A stretch of DNA of 64,000 nucleotides from assembly GCF_021271205.1 (NCBI RefSeq), contig NZ_JAIWKS010000001.1, positions 186,001 to 250,000 on the forward strand. The letters run 5' to 3'. A program made the position numbers and the translations under genes. Shown one piece after another: positions 41,585 through 52,584 of the stretch. The number at the start of each line of letters is the position of its first letter. The stretch's first letter is position 1. The notes beneath the pieces were generated by a model that was given only the letters and a program-made list of their open reading frames with translations, ran no database searches and had not been told where the DNA came from. The DNA is from Pseudomonas uvaldensis. GTDB lineage: Bacteria; Pseudomonadota; Gammaproteobacteria; Pseudomonadales; Pseudomonadaceae.

Positions 41585-42988
41585 GTGAATCCTGTCATCG
41601 ACACCCCTGCCTCTCTTTCCCGCCCGGCCCGGCTTCGCCTGGAGCTCAAGACCCTGCTGGCCCTGGCGCTGCCCATCATGGTGGCGCAACTGGCGACCAC
41701 AGCGATGGGCTTCGTCGATGCAGTGATGGCGGGACGCGTCGGTCCTCGGGACCTGGCGGCGGTGGCACTGGGCAATTCGATCTGGGTGCCGGTGTTCCTG
41801 TTGATGACCGGTACGTTGCTGGCCACCACCCCAAAAGTTGCCCAGCGCTTCGGGGCCGGGACCTTCGACGAGATCGGTCCCCTTGTGCGCCAGGCGCTGT
41901 GGCTGGCGCTGGCGGTAGGGTTGCTCGCAACGCTGGCATTGTTCAGCGCCGAACCGGTCCTGCACATCATGAAAGTGGACCCTGAGCTGATCGGACCGTG
42001 TATGGAGTATCTGCGGGGCATTGGCACGGGCCTGCCTGCAGTGGCGCTTTATCATGTGCTGCGCTGCTTCAGCGACGGCCTGGGCCGTACGCGACCGGCG
42101 ATGGTATTAGGGTTGTGCGGGCTGGCTCTGAACATTCCGTTCAACTACATCTTTATCTATGGTCATTTGGGCGTACCGGCCATGGGCGGCGTCGGCTGCG
42201 GCTGGGCCACGGCCATCGTGATGTGGGTCATGGCCCTGGGCATGGCCGGTTGGGCGCGCTGGGCACCGGCCTATCAGTCGAGCCATTTGTTCAGTCGCTT
42301 CGATTGGCCACATTGGCCGGTGATCAAGCGACTGCTGGGCATCGGCCTGCCCATCGGTATTGCGGTGTTTGCCGAGTCGAGTATTTTTGCGGTGATTGCC
42401 CTGCTGATCGGCAGTCTGGGCGCCACGGTGGTGGCCGGGCACCAGATCGCGCTGAATTTCAGCTCCCTGGTGTTCATGATCCCCTATTCTCTGGGCATGG
42501 CCGTGACGGTTCGGGTCGGCCAGGCTCTCGGGCGACGCCAGCCCCGGGAGGCGCGGTTTGCCGCCGGCGTCGGCATGGGCACCGCCCTGGCTTACGCCTG
42601 CCTGTCAGCGAGCCTGATGTTCGGGTTGCGCGGCCCGATCGCCTCGATCTACACCGCCGATCCGGTGGTGATCGAAGTGGCATCCATGCTGATCGTGTAC
42701 GCGGCATTGTTCCAATTTTCAGACGGGATCCAGGTAACGGCCGCGGGCGCGTTGCGCGGCTATCAGGACACCCGGGTGACGATGATCCTGACGCTGTTCG
42801 CCTATTGGGGCATTGGCTTGCCGGTGGGTTACGCCCTGGGCCTGACCGACTGGCTGGGCGCGGCCAGCGGCCCGAGCGGATTGTGGCAAGGGTTGATCGT
42901 GGGCTTGAGCTGCGCGGCGCTGATGCTGTCGATCCGACTGGCCCGCAGCGCACGCAGGCAGATCCGCATCAGCCGCTCGATGGATTAA
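41585..42988 (+). CDS. MATE-family efflux transporter, NorM-like
   Basis: A 467-residue, 12-helix inner-membrane antiporter of the multidrug and toxin extrusion family. Characteristic segments are [23 protein letters not shown] at the first helix and [26 protein letters not shown] in the second half. It probably exports cationic compounds using a Na+ or H+ gradient. The start is GTG ([20 protein letters not shown]). Its stop shares four bases (TTAA) with the stop of convergent tusA. Confidence 0.9.
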   Translation: MNPVIDTPASLSRPARLRLELKTLLALALPIMVAQLATTAMGFVDAVMAGRVGPRDLAAVALGNSIWVPVFLLMTGTLLATTPKVAQRFGAGTFDEIGPLVRQALWLALAVGLLATLALFSAEPVLHIMKVDPELIGPCMEYLRGIGTGLPAVALYHVLRCFSDGLGRTRPAMVLGLCGLALNIPFNYIFIYGHLGVPAMGGVGCGWATAIVMWVMALGMAGWARWAPAYQSSHLFSRFDWPHWPVIKRLLGIGLPIGIAVFAESSIFAVIALLIGSLGATVVAGHQIALNFSSLVFMIPYSLGMAVTVRVGQALGRRQPREARFAAGVGMGTALAYACLSASLMFGLRGPIASIYTADPVVIEVASMLIVYAALFQFSDGIQVTAAGALRGYQDTRVTMILTLFAYWGIGLPVGYALGLTDWLGAASGPSGLWQGLIVGLSCAALMLSIRLARSARRQIRISRSMD

Positions 42989-43236
42989 GCGAGCTTCTTG
43001 CGGATCCAGTAGCGGTAGGTGCCATTCTCTTCGTCCTGGGCCACCAACTGGTGGTCGAGGAACACACAGAACTTGGGAATATCACGGCGGGTCGAGGGGT
43101 CGGTGGCAATCACCTTCAACAGCCCGCCAGGCACCAGGTCGCGGATGTGCTGGTGCAACATCATCACCGGCTCCGGGCAATTGAGACCGGAGGCATCCAG
43201 TGTGCCGTCGACCGGCGTATCGTTCATTTCACTCAT
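42985..43236 (-). CDS. tusA: Sulfur carrier TusA
   Basis: An 83-residue SirA/TusA protein that accepts persulfide from IscS for tRNA 2-thiouridine formation. The motif [21 protein letters not shown] contains the active Cys. AGGAG precedes the ATG by 7 bases. The gene ends inside the last codon of the MATE gene on the other strand. Confidence 0.94.
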   Translation of the reverse strand: MSEMNDTPVDGTLDASGLNCPEPVMMLHQHIRDLVPGGLLKVIATDPSTRRDIPKFCVFLDHQLVAQDEENGTYRYWIRKKLA

Positions 43237-43317
43237 GATCTACTCCTGAAACCGGGCGGTATTGTCGCGCAATGTCGGCGTGCGGTCACCTTTCGCTTAA
43301 CGTGCCTGTAGGAGGCC

Positions 43318-43440
43318 TTGTGGGAGCAAGGCCTATTTGAGCAAGGCCTGTGGGAGCAAGGCTTGCCCGCGATGCAGGCGACTCGATCTGCACAAGGACC
43401 GCGTTATCGTTTATCGCGAGCAAGCTTTGCTCCCACAGGC
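43318..43440. repeat. Cluster of three REP copies
   Basis: A truncated copy (TGTGGGAGCAAGGCCT, from about 43319), a full copy (CTGTGGGAGCAAGGCTTGCC, from 43349) and an inverted copy (ATCGCGAGCAAGC...CCCACAGG at about 43413-43440). The last one is read through by rlmM. Confidence 0.85.
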
Positions 43441-44498
43441 TTCTTGCTCTCCAGCCGCCGCAGATGACAGGTCACCTCCTCGCGATCGTGGTACAGCTGC
43501 TTGCAACCGATCTCGACCTTGATCCCCCTGGCCTTGAAGCCTTCTGCGATACGTTCGAGCAAGCGCTTCACTTCGGCGTATCGCTGCTTCATCGGCAGCT
43601 TGAGGTTGACTACCGCCTCGCGACAGTGCCCTTCGCCGATCCACTCTTCCAGCATCGCTGCGTTGCGTGCCGGCTTCTCGACGATGTCGCAGACCATCCA
43701 GTCCACCGGTTGTTTCGGCTTGAAGGTAAAGCCATCCGCCATGAGATGTTGCACCAGGCCGGTGTCCATCAGACTTTCGGCCATCGGGCCGTTGTCGATG
43801 GCGGTCACCAGCATCCCGCGGTTGACCAACTGCCAGGTCCAGCCACCCGGTGCGGCCCCAAGGTCGACGCCAGTCATATCGCTGTGCAGGCGCTCGTCCC
43901 ACTGATCCCGAGGGATGAAGTGGTGCCAGGCTTCTTCAAGTTTGAGGGTGGAGCGACTTGGCGCTTCGCGAGGAAACTTCAGCCGTGGAATGCCCATCGG
44001 CCACATGGCGGAGTTCCCCGCCTCCGCCATCCCGAGGAACACTTCACGGCCGCTTTTGAAGGTCAGCAGCAGGCGCGGCTTATCCTTGTCATCGACGAGC
44101 TTGCCGGCACCGGTCAACGCCTTGCGCAACGGCCCTTCGAATTTTTTGCAGAAGTTCGACAGCTCCTTGCCATCATTGGTGTCCAGCACTTCCAGCCACA
44201 GGCTGCCGCAGGTCGGGAACGCGGCCAGATGAGACAGGATAACGCTGATGCGATCGGTTTCCGGCAGATCGATGAACAAGCCGCGTGCCCACTGGCGTGG
44301 AAAAATCAGCTCGGCGAAACGCTGGCCGCGCATCAGCCGTTCGGCACCGCCCTCTTCAGTACAGACAAACTCGGCGCAGGCGCTGGCCGGCTTGGCCTTG
44401 GCGTATCCGGCCACATCGAGCCGGGCGGCGTGTTCGGCAATCTCCGAACAGACCTCGCCTTCGAAGCCCGGCCGGCAGTGCATGAAAAGCGTGTTCAT
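43404..44498 (-). CDS. rlmM: 23S rRNA (cytidine-2498-2'-O)-methyltransferase
   Basis: A 364-residue SAM-dependent enzyme with an N-terminal THUMP-like region and C-terminal Rossmann domain: VDLGAAPGGWTWQLVNRG (SAM site), then catalytic residues around IDNGP, DWMVCDI and VVNLKLPMKQRY. The ATG at 44498 (MNTLFMHCRPGFEGEV) is the family start. The last eleven codons (PVGAKLARDKR) are a translated REP palindrome, so the C-terminus is strain-specific. The family core ends just before it. Confidence 0.93.
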   Translation of the reverse strand: MNTLFMHCRPGFEGEVCSEIAEHAARLDVAGYAKAKPASACAEFVCTEEGGAERLMRGQRFAELIFPRQWARGLFIDLPETDRISVILSHLAAFPTCGSLWLEVLDTNDGKELSNFCKKFEGPLRKALTGAGKLVDDKDKPRLLLTFKSGREVFLGMAEAGNSAMWPMGIPRLKFPREAPSRSTLKLEEAWHHFIPRDQWDERLHSDMTGVDLGAAPGGWTWQLVNRGMLVTAIDNGPMAESLMDTGLVQHLMADGFTFKPKQPVDWMVCDIVEKPARNAAMLEEWIGEGHCREAVVNLKLPMKQRYAEVKRLLERIAEGFKARGIKVEIGCKQLYHDREEVTCHLRRLESKKPVGAKLARDKR

Positions 44499-44670
44499 TG
44501 AAACTCCGTAGCAAAGCCTGTCACGAAAATCGGCGCATGATAGCGGAGTTCGGAACCCCGAACCTGCCCGCACAGTCCAGTGATTGGTCAGAAGCTTAAA
44601 ACAGGGCTAGGTTAAAGGCTCTGTCCGTCCCGTCAGTCCGTAGCCGTGCGGACCCAAAGGAGTGATTTCA

Positions 44671-47412
44671 ATGCCCTCCCTCGATAGCCTGAAAACCCTC
44701 AAGACGCTGCAAATCGACGCCAGGACCTACCACTATTTCAGCCTGCCGGATGCCGCCCGAAGCCTGGGCGATCTGGACCGGCTGCCCATGTCCCTCAAGG
44801 TGTTGCTGGAAAACCTGTTGCGCTGGGAAGACGAAAAAACCGTTACCGGCGCCGATCTCAAGGCCTTGGCCGGTTGGCTCAAGGAACGCCGTTCCGACCG
44901 AGAGATCCAGTACCGCCCGGCACGCGTGCTGATGCAGGATTTTACCGGCGTCCCCGCCGTGGTCGACCTGGCCGCCATGCGCGCCGCCGTGGAGCAGGCC
45001 GGCGGCGACCCCCAGCGGATCAACCCGCTATCGCCGGTGGACCTGGTGATCGACCACTCGGTGATGGTGGACAGGTTCGCCAGCCGTCAGGCGTTCGAAC
45101 AGAACGTCGATATCGAAATGCAACGCAACGGTGAACGCTACGCCTTCCTGCGCTGGGGCCAGAGTGCCTTCGACAATTTCAGCGTGGTCCCGCCGGGCAC
45201 CGGCATCTGCCATCAAGTCAACCTCGAATACCTGGGACGCACCGTGTGGACCCGCGAAGAAGACGGCCGCACCTATGCGTTCCCGGACACCCTCGTGGGT
45301 ACGGACTCCCATACCACCATGATCAATGGCCTTGGCGTGTTGGGCTGGGGCGTAGGCGGGATCGAAGCAGAAGCGGCCATGCTCGGCCAGCCGGTGTCGA
45401 TGCTGATTCCCGAAGTCATCGGCTTCAAGCTCACCGGTAAACTGCGCGAAGGCATCACCGCCACCGACCTGGTGCTGACCGTCACCCAGATGCTGCGCAA
45501 GAAAGGCGTGGTGGGAAAATTCGTCGAGTTCTATGGCGATGGCCTCGCCGACCTGCCCCTGGCCGACCGAGCCACTATCGCCAACATGGCCCCGGAATAC
45601 GGCGCCACCTGCGGCTTCTTCCCGGTGGACGAGGTGACACTGGACTATCTGCGCCTGTCGGGACGACCGATAGAAACCGTGAAACTGGTAGAAGCCTATT
45701 GCAAGGCCCAGGGCTTGTGGCGACTGCCCGGCCAGGAACCGGTATTCACCGACGCCCTGGAGTTGGACATGGGCAGCGTCGAAGCCAGTCTGGCGGGACC
45801 GAAGCGTCCCCAAGACCGGGTCGCGTTGCCCAACGTCGGCCAGGCTTTCAGCGACTTCCTGGGCCTGCAGGTCAAACCTACCAGCAAGGAAGAAGGCCGC
45901 CTGGAAAGCGAAGGCGGCGGAGGCGTCGCAGTGGGTAATGCCGATCAGGTGGGGGAAGCCGAATATGAATTCGAAGGCCATACCTATCGCCTGAAGAACG
46001 GTGCGGTCGTCATCGCCGCCATCACTTCCTGTACCAACACCTCCAACCCGAGCGTGATGATGGCGGCCGGTCTGCTGGCGAAAAAAGCGGTGGAGAAAGG
46101 CCTGACGCGCAAGCCATGGGTCAAGAGTTCCCTGGCGCCAGGCTCCAAGGTCGTCACCGATTACTATCAGGCTGCCGGCCTGACTGAATACCTGGATCAA
46201 CTGGGTTTTGCCCTGGTGGGCTACGGTTGCACGACCTGCATCGGTAACTCCGGGCCGTTGCCGGACCCGATCGAAAAGGCTATCCAGAAAGCCGATCTGA
46301 CTGTGGCATCGGTATTGTCCGGCAACCGCAACTTCGAAGGCCGCGTACACCCATTGGTCAAGACCAACTGGCTGGCCTCACCGCCGCTGGTAGTGGCCTA
46401 TGCCCTGGCCGGCACGGTGCGCATCGACATCAGCAGTGAACCGTTGGGCAACGACCGGGACGGCAAGCCCGTGTATCTACGGGACATCTGGCCCAGCAGC
46501 CAGGAAGTGGCCGATGCCGTGGCGAAGGTGGACACCGGGATGTTCCACAAGGAATACGCCGCCGTGTTTGCCGGTGACGAGCAATGGCAGGCCATCGAGG
46601 TGCCGCAAGCGGCGACCTATGTCTGGCAGCCGGACTCGACCTACATCCAGCATCCGCCGTTCTTCGACGGCATCGGTGGCCCGCCTCCGACCATCCGGAA
46701 CGTCGAAGGCGCCCGGGTACTGGCTCTGCTCGGAGACTCAGTCACCACCGACCACATCTCTCCCGCCGGCAACATCAAGGCCGACAGCCCGGCCGGCCGC
46801 TACCTGCGCGAACAGGGCGTGGAGCCTCGGGACTTCAACTCCTACGGCTCACGGCGCGGCAATCATGAGGTGATGATGCGCGGTACCTTCGCCAACATCC
46901 GCATCCGCAACGAGATGCTCGGTGGTGAAGAAGGCGGCAACACGATCTACATTCCCAGCGGCGAAAAGATGCCGATCTACGACGCCGCGATGCTGTACCA
47001 GGCCATGGGCACGCCGCTGGTGGTCATTGCCGGCCAGGAATATGGCACCGGCTCGAGTCGGGACTGGGCCGCCAAAGGCACCAATCTGCTGGGCGTCAAG
47101 GCTGTGATTGCCGAAAGTTTCGAGCGCATCCACCGTTCCAACCTGGTGGGCATGGGTGTGCTGCCGTTACAGTTCAAGCTCGATCAGAATCGCAAGAGCC
47201 TGAACCTGACCGGCCGGGAAACCCTCGACATCCTCGGCCTCAGCGACGTTGAACTGACGCCGCGGATGAATCTGCCACTGGTGATCACCCGCGAAGACGG
47301 TCGCCAGGAGCGCATCGAAGTGTTGTGCCGGATCGATACTTTGAACGAGGTGGAATATTTCAAGGCGGGAGGCATTCTTCACTATGTCCTACGGCAATTG
47401 ATTGCAGCCTGA
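44671..47412 (+). CDS. acnA: Aconitate hydratase A
   Basis: A 913-residue [4Fe-4S] enzyme that isomerises citrate to isocitrate. Cluster cysteines lie in [13 protein letters not shown] and [11 protein letters not shown]; other motifs are [25 protein letters not shown] and the C-terminal swivel domain ([15 protein letters not shown]). AAGGAG lies 8 bases before the ATG at 44671; the in-frame GTG at 44662 overlaps that site and is rejected. It has its own terminator. Confidence 0.97.
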   Translation: MPSLDSLKTLKTLQIDARTYHYFSLPDAARSLGDLDRLPMSLKVLLENLLRWEDEKTVTGADLKALAGWLKERRSDREIQYRPARVLMQDFTGVPAVVDLAAMRAAVEQAGGDPQRINPLSPVDLVIDHSVMVDRFASRQAFEQNVDIEMQRNGERYAFLRWGQSAFDNFSVVPPGTGICHQVNLEYLGRTVWTREEDGRTYAFPDTLVGTDSHTTMINGLGVLGWGVGGIEAEAAMLGQPVSMLIPEVIGFKLTGKLREGITATDLVLTVTQMLRKKGVVGKFVEFYGDGLADLPLADRATIANMAPEYGATCGFFPVDEVTLDYLRLSGRPIETVKLVEAYCKAQGLWRLPGQEPVFTDALELDMGSVEASLAGPKRPQDRVALPNVGQAFSDFLGLQVKPTSKEEGRLESEGGGGVAVGNADQVGEAEYEFEGHTYRLKNGAVVIAAITSCTNTSNPSVMMAAGLLAKKAVEKGLTRKPWVKSSLAPGSKVVTDYYQAAGLTEYLDQLGFALVGYGCTTCIGNSGPLPDPIEKAIQKADLTVASVLSGNRNFEGRVHPLVKTNWLASPPLVVAYALAGTVRIDISSEPLGNDRDGKPVYLRDIWPSSQEVADAVAKVDTGMFHKEYAAVFAGDEQWQAIEVPQAATYVWQPDSTYIQHPPFFDGIGGPPPTIRNVEGARVLALLGDSVTTDHISPAGNIKADSPAGRYLREQGVEPRDFNSYGSRRGNHEVMMRGTFANIRIRNEMLGGEEGGNTIYIPSGEKMPIYDAAMLYQAMGTPLVVIAGQEYGTGSSRDWAAKGTNLLGVKAVIAESFERIHRSNLVGMGVLPLQFKLDQNRKSLNLTGRETLDILGLSDVELTPRMNLPLVITREDGRQERIEVLCRIDTLNEVEYFKAGGILHYVLRQLIAA

Positions 47413-47428
47413 AAGGACCTGTCCTACC

Positions 47429-47457
47429 AAAACACCGCCTTTTTCGGGCGGTGTTTT
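47429..47457 (+). terminator. Intrinsic terminator after acnA
   Basis: AAAACACCGCC (47429-47439) pairs with GGCGGTGTTTT (47447-47457), starting 16 bases after the acnA stop. Confidence 0.9.
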
Positions 47458-47636
47458 CGTTTGGATCCTCTTATAATCCCCCCGCCGCCGGCGCTCAAGG
47501 ACCTGAGTCCGGCAGCGACTTTTCCATTCCTACGCATAAATCCGTATGGATACAAATGTGCTCTTTGCACGAGATGGCAGCGTCGTAGACGCGGCGGCCA
47601 TTCTCGCCGAAGCTTCACAGCCTAAAAGGACGTTTT

Positions 47637-48425
47637 ATGCCCGCTCTACCCTGGCCCTATCTGGCCCTGCTTTCCATCGGTTACTGCCTGGCGCTGGCTT
47701 ACGGCCAATTGGCCTGGACAGCCGCCATCTCGGTCGCGCTGCTGCTGTTCGCCGGGTATGCAGCTCGCCAGCAGCTGACGCCTGTGGGCCGGTTTCTGGG
47801 GCACGCCCTGTTCCTGATCATGGCCCTGGCGCTGGCACTGCATTGGATGCCCGGTTTTTTCAACGGTCGGGCCATCCCGGCGCAACGCCTGACCGATGAC
47901 GCGGTGCCGTTCGCCATGTATTTCAATCAGGACAAGCCCTTGATTGGCTTCTGGTTGTTGCTGGCCTGCCCGTGGATCGTCGGGCGACCTACGTTTCGCC
48001 TGTCTGTTTATGCAACCGCCCTCGGCCTGACGCTGAGCGCGGTATTGGCCCTGGGCGGAGCGATCCTGCTGGGGATGATCCAATGGGCGCCGAAGTGGCC
48101 GGATCACGCCTGGCTGTGGATGCTGAACAATCTTTTGTTGGTCACGGTGGTGGAGGAAGCGCTGTTTCGTGGCTACATTCAGGGAGGTCTGAGCCGTCGC
48201 TTCAGCCAGCTGGCCCATGGCGACAACCTGGCGTTGCTCCTGGCTTCGTTGCTGTTCGGCCTGGTACACGTCGGCGCGGGTTGGCAATGGGTACTGCTAT
48301 CGGGCCTGGCGGGGGTCGGCTACGGCCTTGCGTATCGGTTCGGCGGCCTCGGCGCGGCGATTGCCACTCATTTCGGTCTGAACCTACTGCATTTCACCCT
48401 GTTTACCTATCCGATGCTGGCTTAG
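47637..48425 (+). CDS. CPBP-family intramembrane glutamic protease
   Basis: A 262-residue polytopic membrane protein with the CPBP/ABI signature: EEALFRGYIQGGL (the Glu pair), FGLVHVGAG and a final HFGLNLLHF. Related proteins include Rce1-type CAAX proteases and bacteriocin self-immunity proteins. AAGGA precedes the ATG by 8 bases. The TAG stop is formed at the exact left border of the palindromic element at 48424, so the C-terminus may have been changed by insertion. Confidence 0.88.
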   Translation: MPALPWPYLALLSIGYCLALAYGQLAWTAAISVALLLFAGYAARQQLTPVGRFLGHALFLIMALALALHWMPGFFNGRAIPAQRLTDDAVPFAMYFNQDKPLIGFWLLLACPWIVGRPTFRLSVYATALGLTLSAVLALGGAILLGMIQWAPKWPDHAWLWMLNNLLLVTVVEEALFRGYIQGGLSRRFSQLAHGDNLALLLASLLFGLVHVGAGWQWVLLSGLAGVGYGLAYRFGGLGAAIATHFGLNLLHFTLFTYPMLA

Positions 48426-48565
48426 GCTCTGTTTGAAAAGTCTTGAGACGAAGGTCAGGCAAGGCGAAAATCGGCGAGGGAGCGGAGTTTACTGGAGTAA
48501 ATGAGCATTCCGAGCCGGTTTTCAACGCAGCATGAACGAGTATCAAGGCTTTTCAGACAGAGCCT
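48424..48565. mobile_element. 142-bp palindromic MITE-like element
   Basis: Terminal inverted repeats of 23 bp with two mismatches: AGGCTCTGTTTGAAAAGTCT... at 48424-48446 and ...GGCTTTTCAGACAGAGCCT at 48543-48565. The dinucleotide TA flanks GGCTCTG on the left and its complement on the right, as expected for a TA target duplication. There is no coding sequence. Non-autonomous palindromic elements of about this size are known from Pseudomonas; the family was not named here. Confidence 0.75.
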
Positions 48566-48644
48566 AGGACCGCAGGGTAAAAATTACCTCAATTTAAAGC
48601 TGACTGCGCCGACAACCTCTCAAAGCCTTGCGGATCTACACACC

Positions 48645-50210
48645 ATGCGTAACAACCAACCCATTACACAACGCGAAAGGACCTTCCCGGCCCAGCAACG
48701 ATTGATCTCCACCACCAATGCCAAGGGAGTGATCACCTACTGCAACGATGCATTCGTCGAAATCAGTGGGTTTTCCAAGGAAGAACTGATCGGTTCGCCC
48801 CACAACCTGGTGCGCCACCCCGACGTCCCGTCGGCCGTGTTCGCCCATATGTGGAACACCCTGAAACAAGGCTTGCCATGGATGGGCATCGTCAAGAATC
48901 GCTGCAAGAGCGGAGACCATTACTGGGTCAACGCTTACGTCACGCCCGTATTCGAAGCCAACCAGGTGGTCGGTTACGAATCGGTGCGGGTCAAGCCCAC
49001 CGCCGAACAGATCGCGCGGGCCGAAGCGCTTTATCGACGCATCAACCAGGGCAAGCCGGCGGTACCGCGCACCGATAAGTGGGTACCCGTGCTGCAGGAC
49101 TGGCTGCCGTTCATCCTGGTCAGCCAATTGAGCTTCGTCGTGGGCGCGTTCCTCAATTCCTCCTGGGGCTTTGCCTTGGCCGCCCTGTTGTCGGTGCCCC
49201 TGGGCCTGATGGGCCTGCAATGGCAGCAACGCGGGATCAAACGCCTGCTGCGCCTGGCGGAACAGACCACTTCTGATCCGCTGATTGCCCAGATGTACAC
49301 GGACAGCCGTGGCGTCCAGGCACGCCTGGAAATGTCGATCCTCAGCCAGGAAGCGCGCCTCAAGACCTGCTTGACCCGTCTTCAGGATACCGCCGAGCAT
49401 CTCAACGACCAGGCACGGCAGTCCAACACCCTGGCCCATGACAGCTCCAGCGGCCTTGAGCGTCAGCGGGTAGAGACCGAACAGGTAGCCACCGCGGTCA
49501 ATCAGATGGCCGCCACCACCCAGGAGGTCGCCAGCCACGTGCAGCGCACCGCCGACGCCACCCAGGAAGCCAATCGCCTCACTGGCCGCGGACGTGACAT
49601 CGCCGGGGAGACCCGCGAAGCCATCGAACGCCTGTCGAAGGTCGTCGGAGAAACCGGTGAGACCGTGACCCAGCTCGCCAAGGACAGCGACGAGATCGGG
49701 GGCGTGGTGGACGTGATCAAGGGCATTGCCGACCAGACCAACCTGCTGGCCCTCAATGCCGCCATCGAAGCCGCCCGTGCCGGCGAAATGGGCCGTGGCT
49801 TCGCCGTGGTGGCCGATGAAGTGCGGCAACTGGCACAACGTACCAGCGAATCCACTGGGCAAATCCACGCCTTGATCGCCAAGCTCCAGCAGACCGCCAA
49901 CAATGCGGTACAGACCATGGACGCAGGTCACCGTCAGGCTGAAGAAGGCGTGGCGCGGGTCATGGAAGCAGACGAAGCGCTGGTGGGCATCAGTGAAGCG
50001 GTGGCCAACATTACCGACATGACTACCCAGATCGCCGCCGCCACCGAGGAGCAAAGCTCGGTAGCCGAGGAGATCAGTCGCAACATCAGCAATATTTCGG
50101 AACTGGCCGACCAGACCTCGGGACAGGCGCACAGCTCGGCGCTGCTGAGCGAAGAACTGACCCGCACGGCCAATACGCAGTATTCGTTGGTGGAGCGGTT
50201 TAACCGCTGA
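48645..50210 (+). CDS. aer: PAS-domain methyl-accepting chemotaxis protein, Aer type
   Basis: A 521-residue energy-taxis receptor. The N-terminal PAS domain ([20 protein letters not shown]...[13 protein letters not shown]) probably binds FAD. A hydrophobic hairpin (about residues 155-195) anchors it without a periplasmic domain. The C-terminus is a signalling coiled coil with the hairpin tip [19 protein letters not shown]. The ATG at 48645 ([12 protein letters not shown]) is preferred; upstream codons lie in the palindromic element. It sits beside acnA and cco, as aer does in P. aeruginosa. Confidence 0.9.
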   Translation: MRNNQPITQRERTFPAQQRLISTTNAKGVITYCNDAFVEISGFSKEELIGSPHNLVRHPDVPSAVFAHMWNTLKQGLPWMGIVKNRCKSGDHYWVNAYVTPVFEANQVVGYESVRVKPTAEQIARAEALYRRINQGKPAVPRTDKWVPVLQDWLPFILVSQLSFVVGAFLNSSWGFALAALLSVPLGLMGLQWQQRGIKRLLRLAEQTTSDPLIAQMYTDSRGVQARLEMSILSQEARLKTCLTRLQDTAEHLNDQARQSNTLAHDSSSGLERQRVETEQVATAVNQMAATTQEVASHVQRTADATQEANRLTGRGRDIAGETREAIERLSKVVGETGETVTQLAKDSDEIGGVVDVIKGIADQTNLLALNAAIEAARAGEMGRGFAVVADEVRQLAQRTSESTGQIHALIAKLQQTANNAVQTMDAGHRQAEEGVARVMEADEALVGISEAVANITDMTTQIAAATEEQSSVAEEISRNISNISELADQTSGQAHSSALLSEELTRTANTQYSLVERFNR

Positions 50211-50226
50211 CGTCAGTTGGCTTGCT

Positions 50227-50257
50227 AAAACCCGGACAGCGAGAGCCTCCGGGTTTT
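50227..50257 (+). terminator. Intrinsic terminator after aer
   Basis: AAAACCCGGA (50227-50236) pairs with TCCGGGTTTT (50248-50257), 17 bases past the aer stop. Confidence 0.88.
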
Positions 50258-50277
50258 CTACTGTCAGGGATACCGCT

Positions 50278-50341
50278 ATCGCGAGCAGGCTCGCTCCCAC
50301 ATTGGAATGCATTTCCCTGTGGGTGCGAGCCTGCTCGCGAT
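50278..50341. repeat. Inverted REP doublet (REPIN)
   Basis: ATCGCGAGCAGGCTCGCTCC at 50278 onward and an inverted copy ending ...GAGCCTGCTCGCGAT at 50341, separated by about 16 bp, between convergent aer and the hydrolase gene. One base differs between arms (GGGTGC for GGGAGC). Confidence 0.85.
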
Positions 50342-50360
50342 GAGTGTGGTACAGACACCC

Positions 50361-51053
50361 TCAATTGCGCTGAAGAAACCCGGCCACTGCCTGGGCCGCC
50401 GTCTCCAGATGCTGCCCATGAGTAAACCCCGAAGCCTTCAGCGGCTTTAGATCATGATCCCCCGCTGCCAGCCACAACACTTCGATACTCGATGACAGTG
50501 CATAACCCTGCACCGCTTCACGATTGCCCAACGCATCGCGTTCGCCCTGGACGACCAAGGCCCGGGTCTTCAACCCCGCCAGATGCTCGACCCGCGGTTT
50601 CTCCGGCTTGCCCGCCGCGTAGAACGGGTAACCCAAGCATACCAGCGCGTCACAGCCCAGCTCATCGGCGACCAGGCTTGCCATGCGCCCGCCCATGGAC
50701 TTGCCGCCAATGGCCAGTCGCCCCGCGACATAGGGCCGCACCGTGGCGTACACCTCACGCCAGCACTCGAGCAGTTTCGGTGCTGGATTGGGCGGGCGCT
50801 TGCCCCCGTCCGCGCGTCGCTGGGCCATGTAGGGAAACTCGAAGCGCAACACGTTCACCCCATGTGCGGCAAGGCGCGTAGCCATCTCATCCATGAAACC
50901 GCTGTCCATCGGCGCGCCGGCGCCGTGGGCCAGGATCAGGGTCGGGGGCTCGACGCTGAAGCCCGGTTGCGCAACCGTCCATAGCCAGCCGTGTCGAGTC
51001 ACACACTCCGCCCATTGATCCCCGTCAATACTGGCCTTGTGCTGTTTGTCCAT
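50361..51053 (-). CDS. Alpha/beta hydrolase (KANL3/Tex30-like)
   Basis: A 230-residue alpha/beta hydrolase of the Dienelactone/Tex30-like type. [20 protein letters not shown] forms the oxyanion region, the nucleophile elbow is [12 protein letters not shown], and the likely acid and base are in [10 protein letters not shown] and [10 protein letters not shown]. The substrate is unknown. The ATG at 51053 ([13 protein letters not shown]) has a GAGG site. It is divergent from ccoN1 across about 95 bp. Confidence 0.8.
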   Translation of the reverse strand: MDKQHKASIDGDQWAECVTRHGWLWTVAQPGFSVEPPTLILAHGAGAPMDSGFMDEMATRLAAHGVNVLRFEFPYMAQRRADGGKRPPNPAPKLLECWREVYATVRPYVAGRLAIGGKSMGGRMASLVADELGCDALVCLGYPFYAAGKPEKPRVEHLAGLKTRALVVQGERDALGNREAVQGYALSSSIEVLWLAAGDHDLKPLKASGFTHGQHLETAAQAVAGFLQRN

Positions 51054-51149
51054 GCTTGCCTCGCTTTCAGTCTGCCTATAACTCCAGGCGAAGAATGCCG
51101 TACTGCCTTGCGCGGGCGCGTTCTTCGGCTGAACCGTGGATGGGGAACC

Positions 51150-52574
51150 ATGAACACTTCTATCAGTACCGCCTACAACTACAAGGTGGTCCGCCAATTC
51201 GCCATTATGACGGTGGTGTGGGGCATCGTCGGCATGGGGCTCGGGGTTTTTCTCGCTGCCCAGTTGGTCTGGCCACAGCTCAATTTCGATCTACCGTGGA
51301 CCAGCTTCGGCCGCCTGCGCCCGTTGCACACCAACGCGGTGATCTTCGCCTTCGGTGGCTGCGCCCTGTTCGCCAGCTCGTTCTATTCGGTGCAGCGCAC
51401 CTGCCAGACCCAGCTGTTTGCGCCAAAGCTCGCTGCATTCTGCTTCTGGGGCTGGCAACTGGTGATCCTGCTGGCGGCCATCAGCCTGCCGCTGGGCTAC
51501 ACCAGCTCCAAGGAATATGCCGAACTGGAATGGCCGATCGACATCCTGATCACCATCGTCTGGGTCGCCTACGCCATCGTGTTTTTCGGCACCGTGGCCA
51601 AGCGCAACACCAAGCACATCTACGTGGGCAACTGGTTTTTCGGCGGCTTCATCCTGACCGTGGCGATCCTGCACATCGTCAATAACCTGGAACTGCCGGT
51701 GAGCCTCACCAAGTCCTACTCGGTATACGCCGGGGCCACTGACGCGATGGTGCAATGGTGGTACGGCCACAACGCCGTGGGCTTTTTCCTCACCGCGGGT
51801 TTCCTGGGAATGATGTACTACTTCGTGCCGAAACAGGCCGAGCGTCCGGTGTATTCCTATCGCTTGTCCATCGTGCACTTCTGGGCGCTGATCACCCTGT
51901 ACATCTGGGCCGGTCCGCACCACCTGCACTACACCGCGCTGCCGGACTGGGCGCAGTCCCTGGGCATGGTGATGTCGCTGATCCTACTGGCACCGAGCTG
52001 GGGCGGCATGATCAACGGCATGATGACCCTCTCCGGCGCCTGGCATAAGCTGCGCAGCGACCCGATCTTGCGTTTCCTGGTGGTGTCCCTGGCGTTCTAC
52101 GGCATGTCGACCTTCGAAGGCCCGATGATGGCGATCAAGACCGTCAACGCCCTCTCCCACTACACCGACTGGACCATCGGCCACGTACACGCCGGCGCCC
52201 TCGGCTGGGTGGCAATGATCTCCATCGGCGCGCTGTACCACATGATCCCGAAAGTCTTCGGCCGCACGCAGATGCACAGCATCGGCCTGATCAACGCGCA
52301 CTTCTGGCTCGCCACCATCGGCACCGTGCTCTACATCGCCTCGATGTGGGTCAACGGGATCGCCCAGGGCCTGATGTGGCGCGCCGTGAACGAGGACGGC
52401 ACCCTGACCTACTCCTTCGTCGAAACCCTGGTGGCCAGCCACCCAGGCTTCGTCGTGCGACTGGCGGGCGGTGCCATCTTCCTCGCCGGCATGTTGCTGA
52501 TGGCCTACAACACCTGGCGCACCGTGCGGGCCTACCAGCCTGCCGAAGCTGCCGCTGCCGCGCAGATGGCCTGA
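51150..52574 (+). CDS. ccoN1: cbb3-type cytochrome c oxidase subunit I (copy 1)
   Basis: A 474-residue, 12-helix catalytic subunit holding the low-spin heme b and the heme b3-CuB site. Conserved histidines are in [34 protein letters not shown] and [11 protein letters not shown], with the crosslinking Tyr region SLVHFWAL-like in copy order. The ATG at 51150 ([17 protein letters not shown]) matches the second copy. It starts the ccoNOQP-1 operon. No ANR-like box is evident upstream, consistent with the more constitutive oxidase 1 of P. aeruginosa. Confidence 0.96.
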   Translation: MNTSISTAYNYKVVRQFAIMTVVWGIVGMGLGVFLAAQLVWPQLNFDLPWTSFGRLRPLHTNAVIFAFGGCALFASSFYSVQRTCQTQLFAPKLAAFCFWGWQLVILLAAISLPLGYTSSKEYAELEWPIDILITIVWVAYAIVFFGTVAKRNTKHIYVGNWFFGGFILTVAILHIVNNLELPVSLTKSYSVYAGATDAMVQWWYGHNAVGFFLTAGFLGMMYYFVPKQAERPVYSYRLSIVHFWALITLYIWAGPHHLHYTALPDWAQSLGMVMSLILLAPSWGGMINGMMTLSGAWHKLRSDPILRFLVVSLAFYGMSTFEGPMMAIKTVNALSHYTDWTIGHVHAGALGWVAMISIGALYHMIPKVFGRTQMHSIGLINAHFWLATIGTVLYIASMWVNGIAQGLMWRAVNEDGTLTYSFVETLVASHPGFVVRLAGGAIFLAGMLLMAYNTWRTVRAYQPAEAAAAAQMA

Positions 52575-52584
52575 GGAGTCCACC

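Noticed and set aside
47461..47477. TATAAT with a nearby TTGGAT as a sigma-70 promoter for the CPBP gene
   Set aside because: The two hexamers are only 5 bases apart, so they cannot form one promoter; the -10 alone is not enough to annotate.
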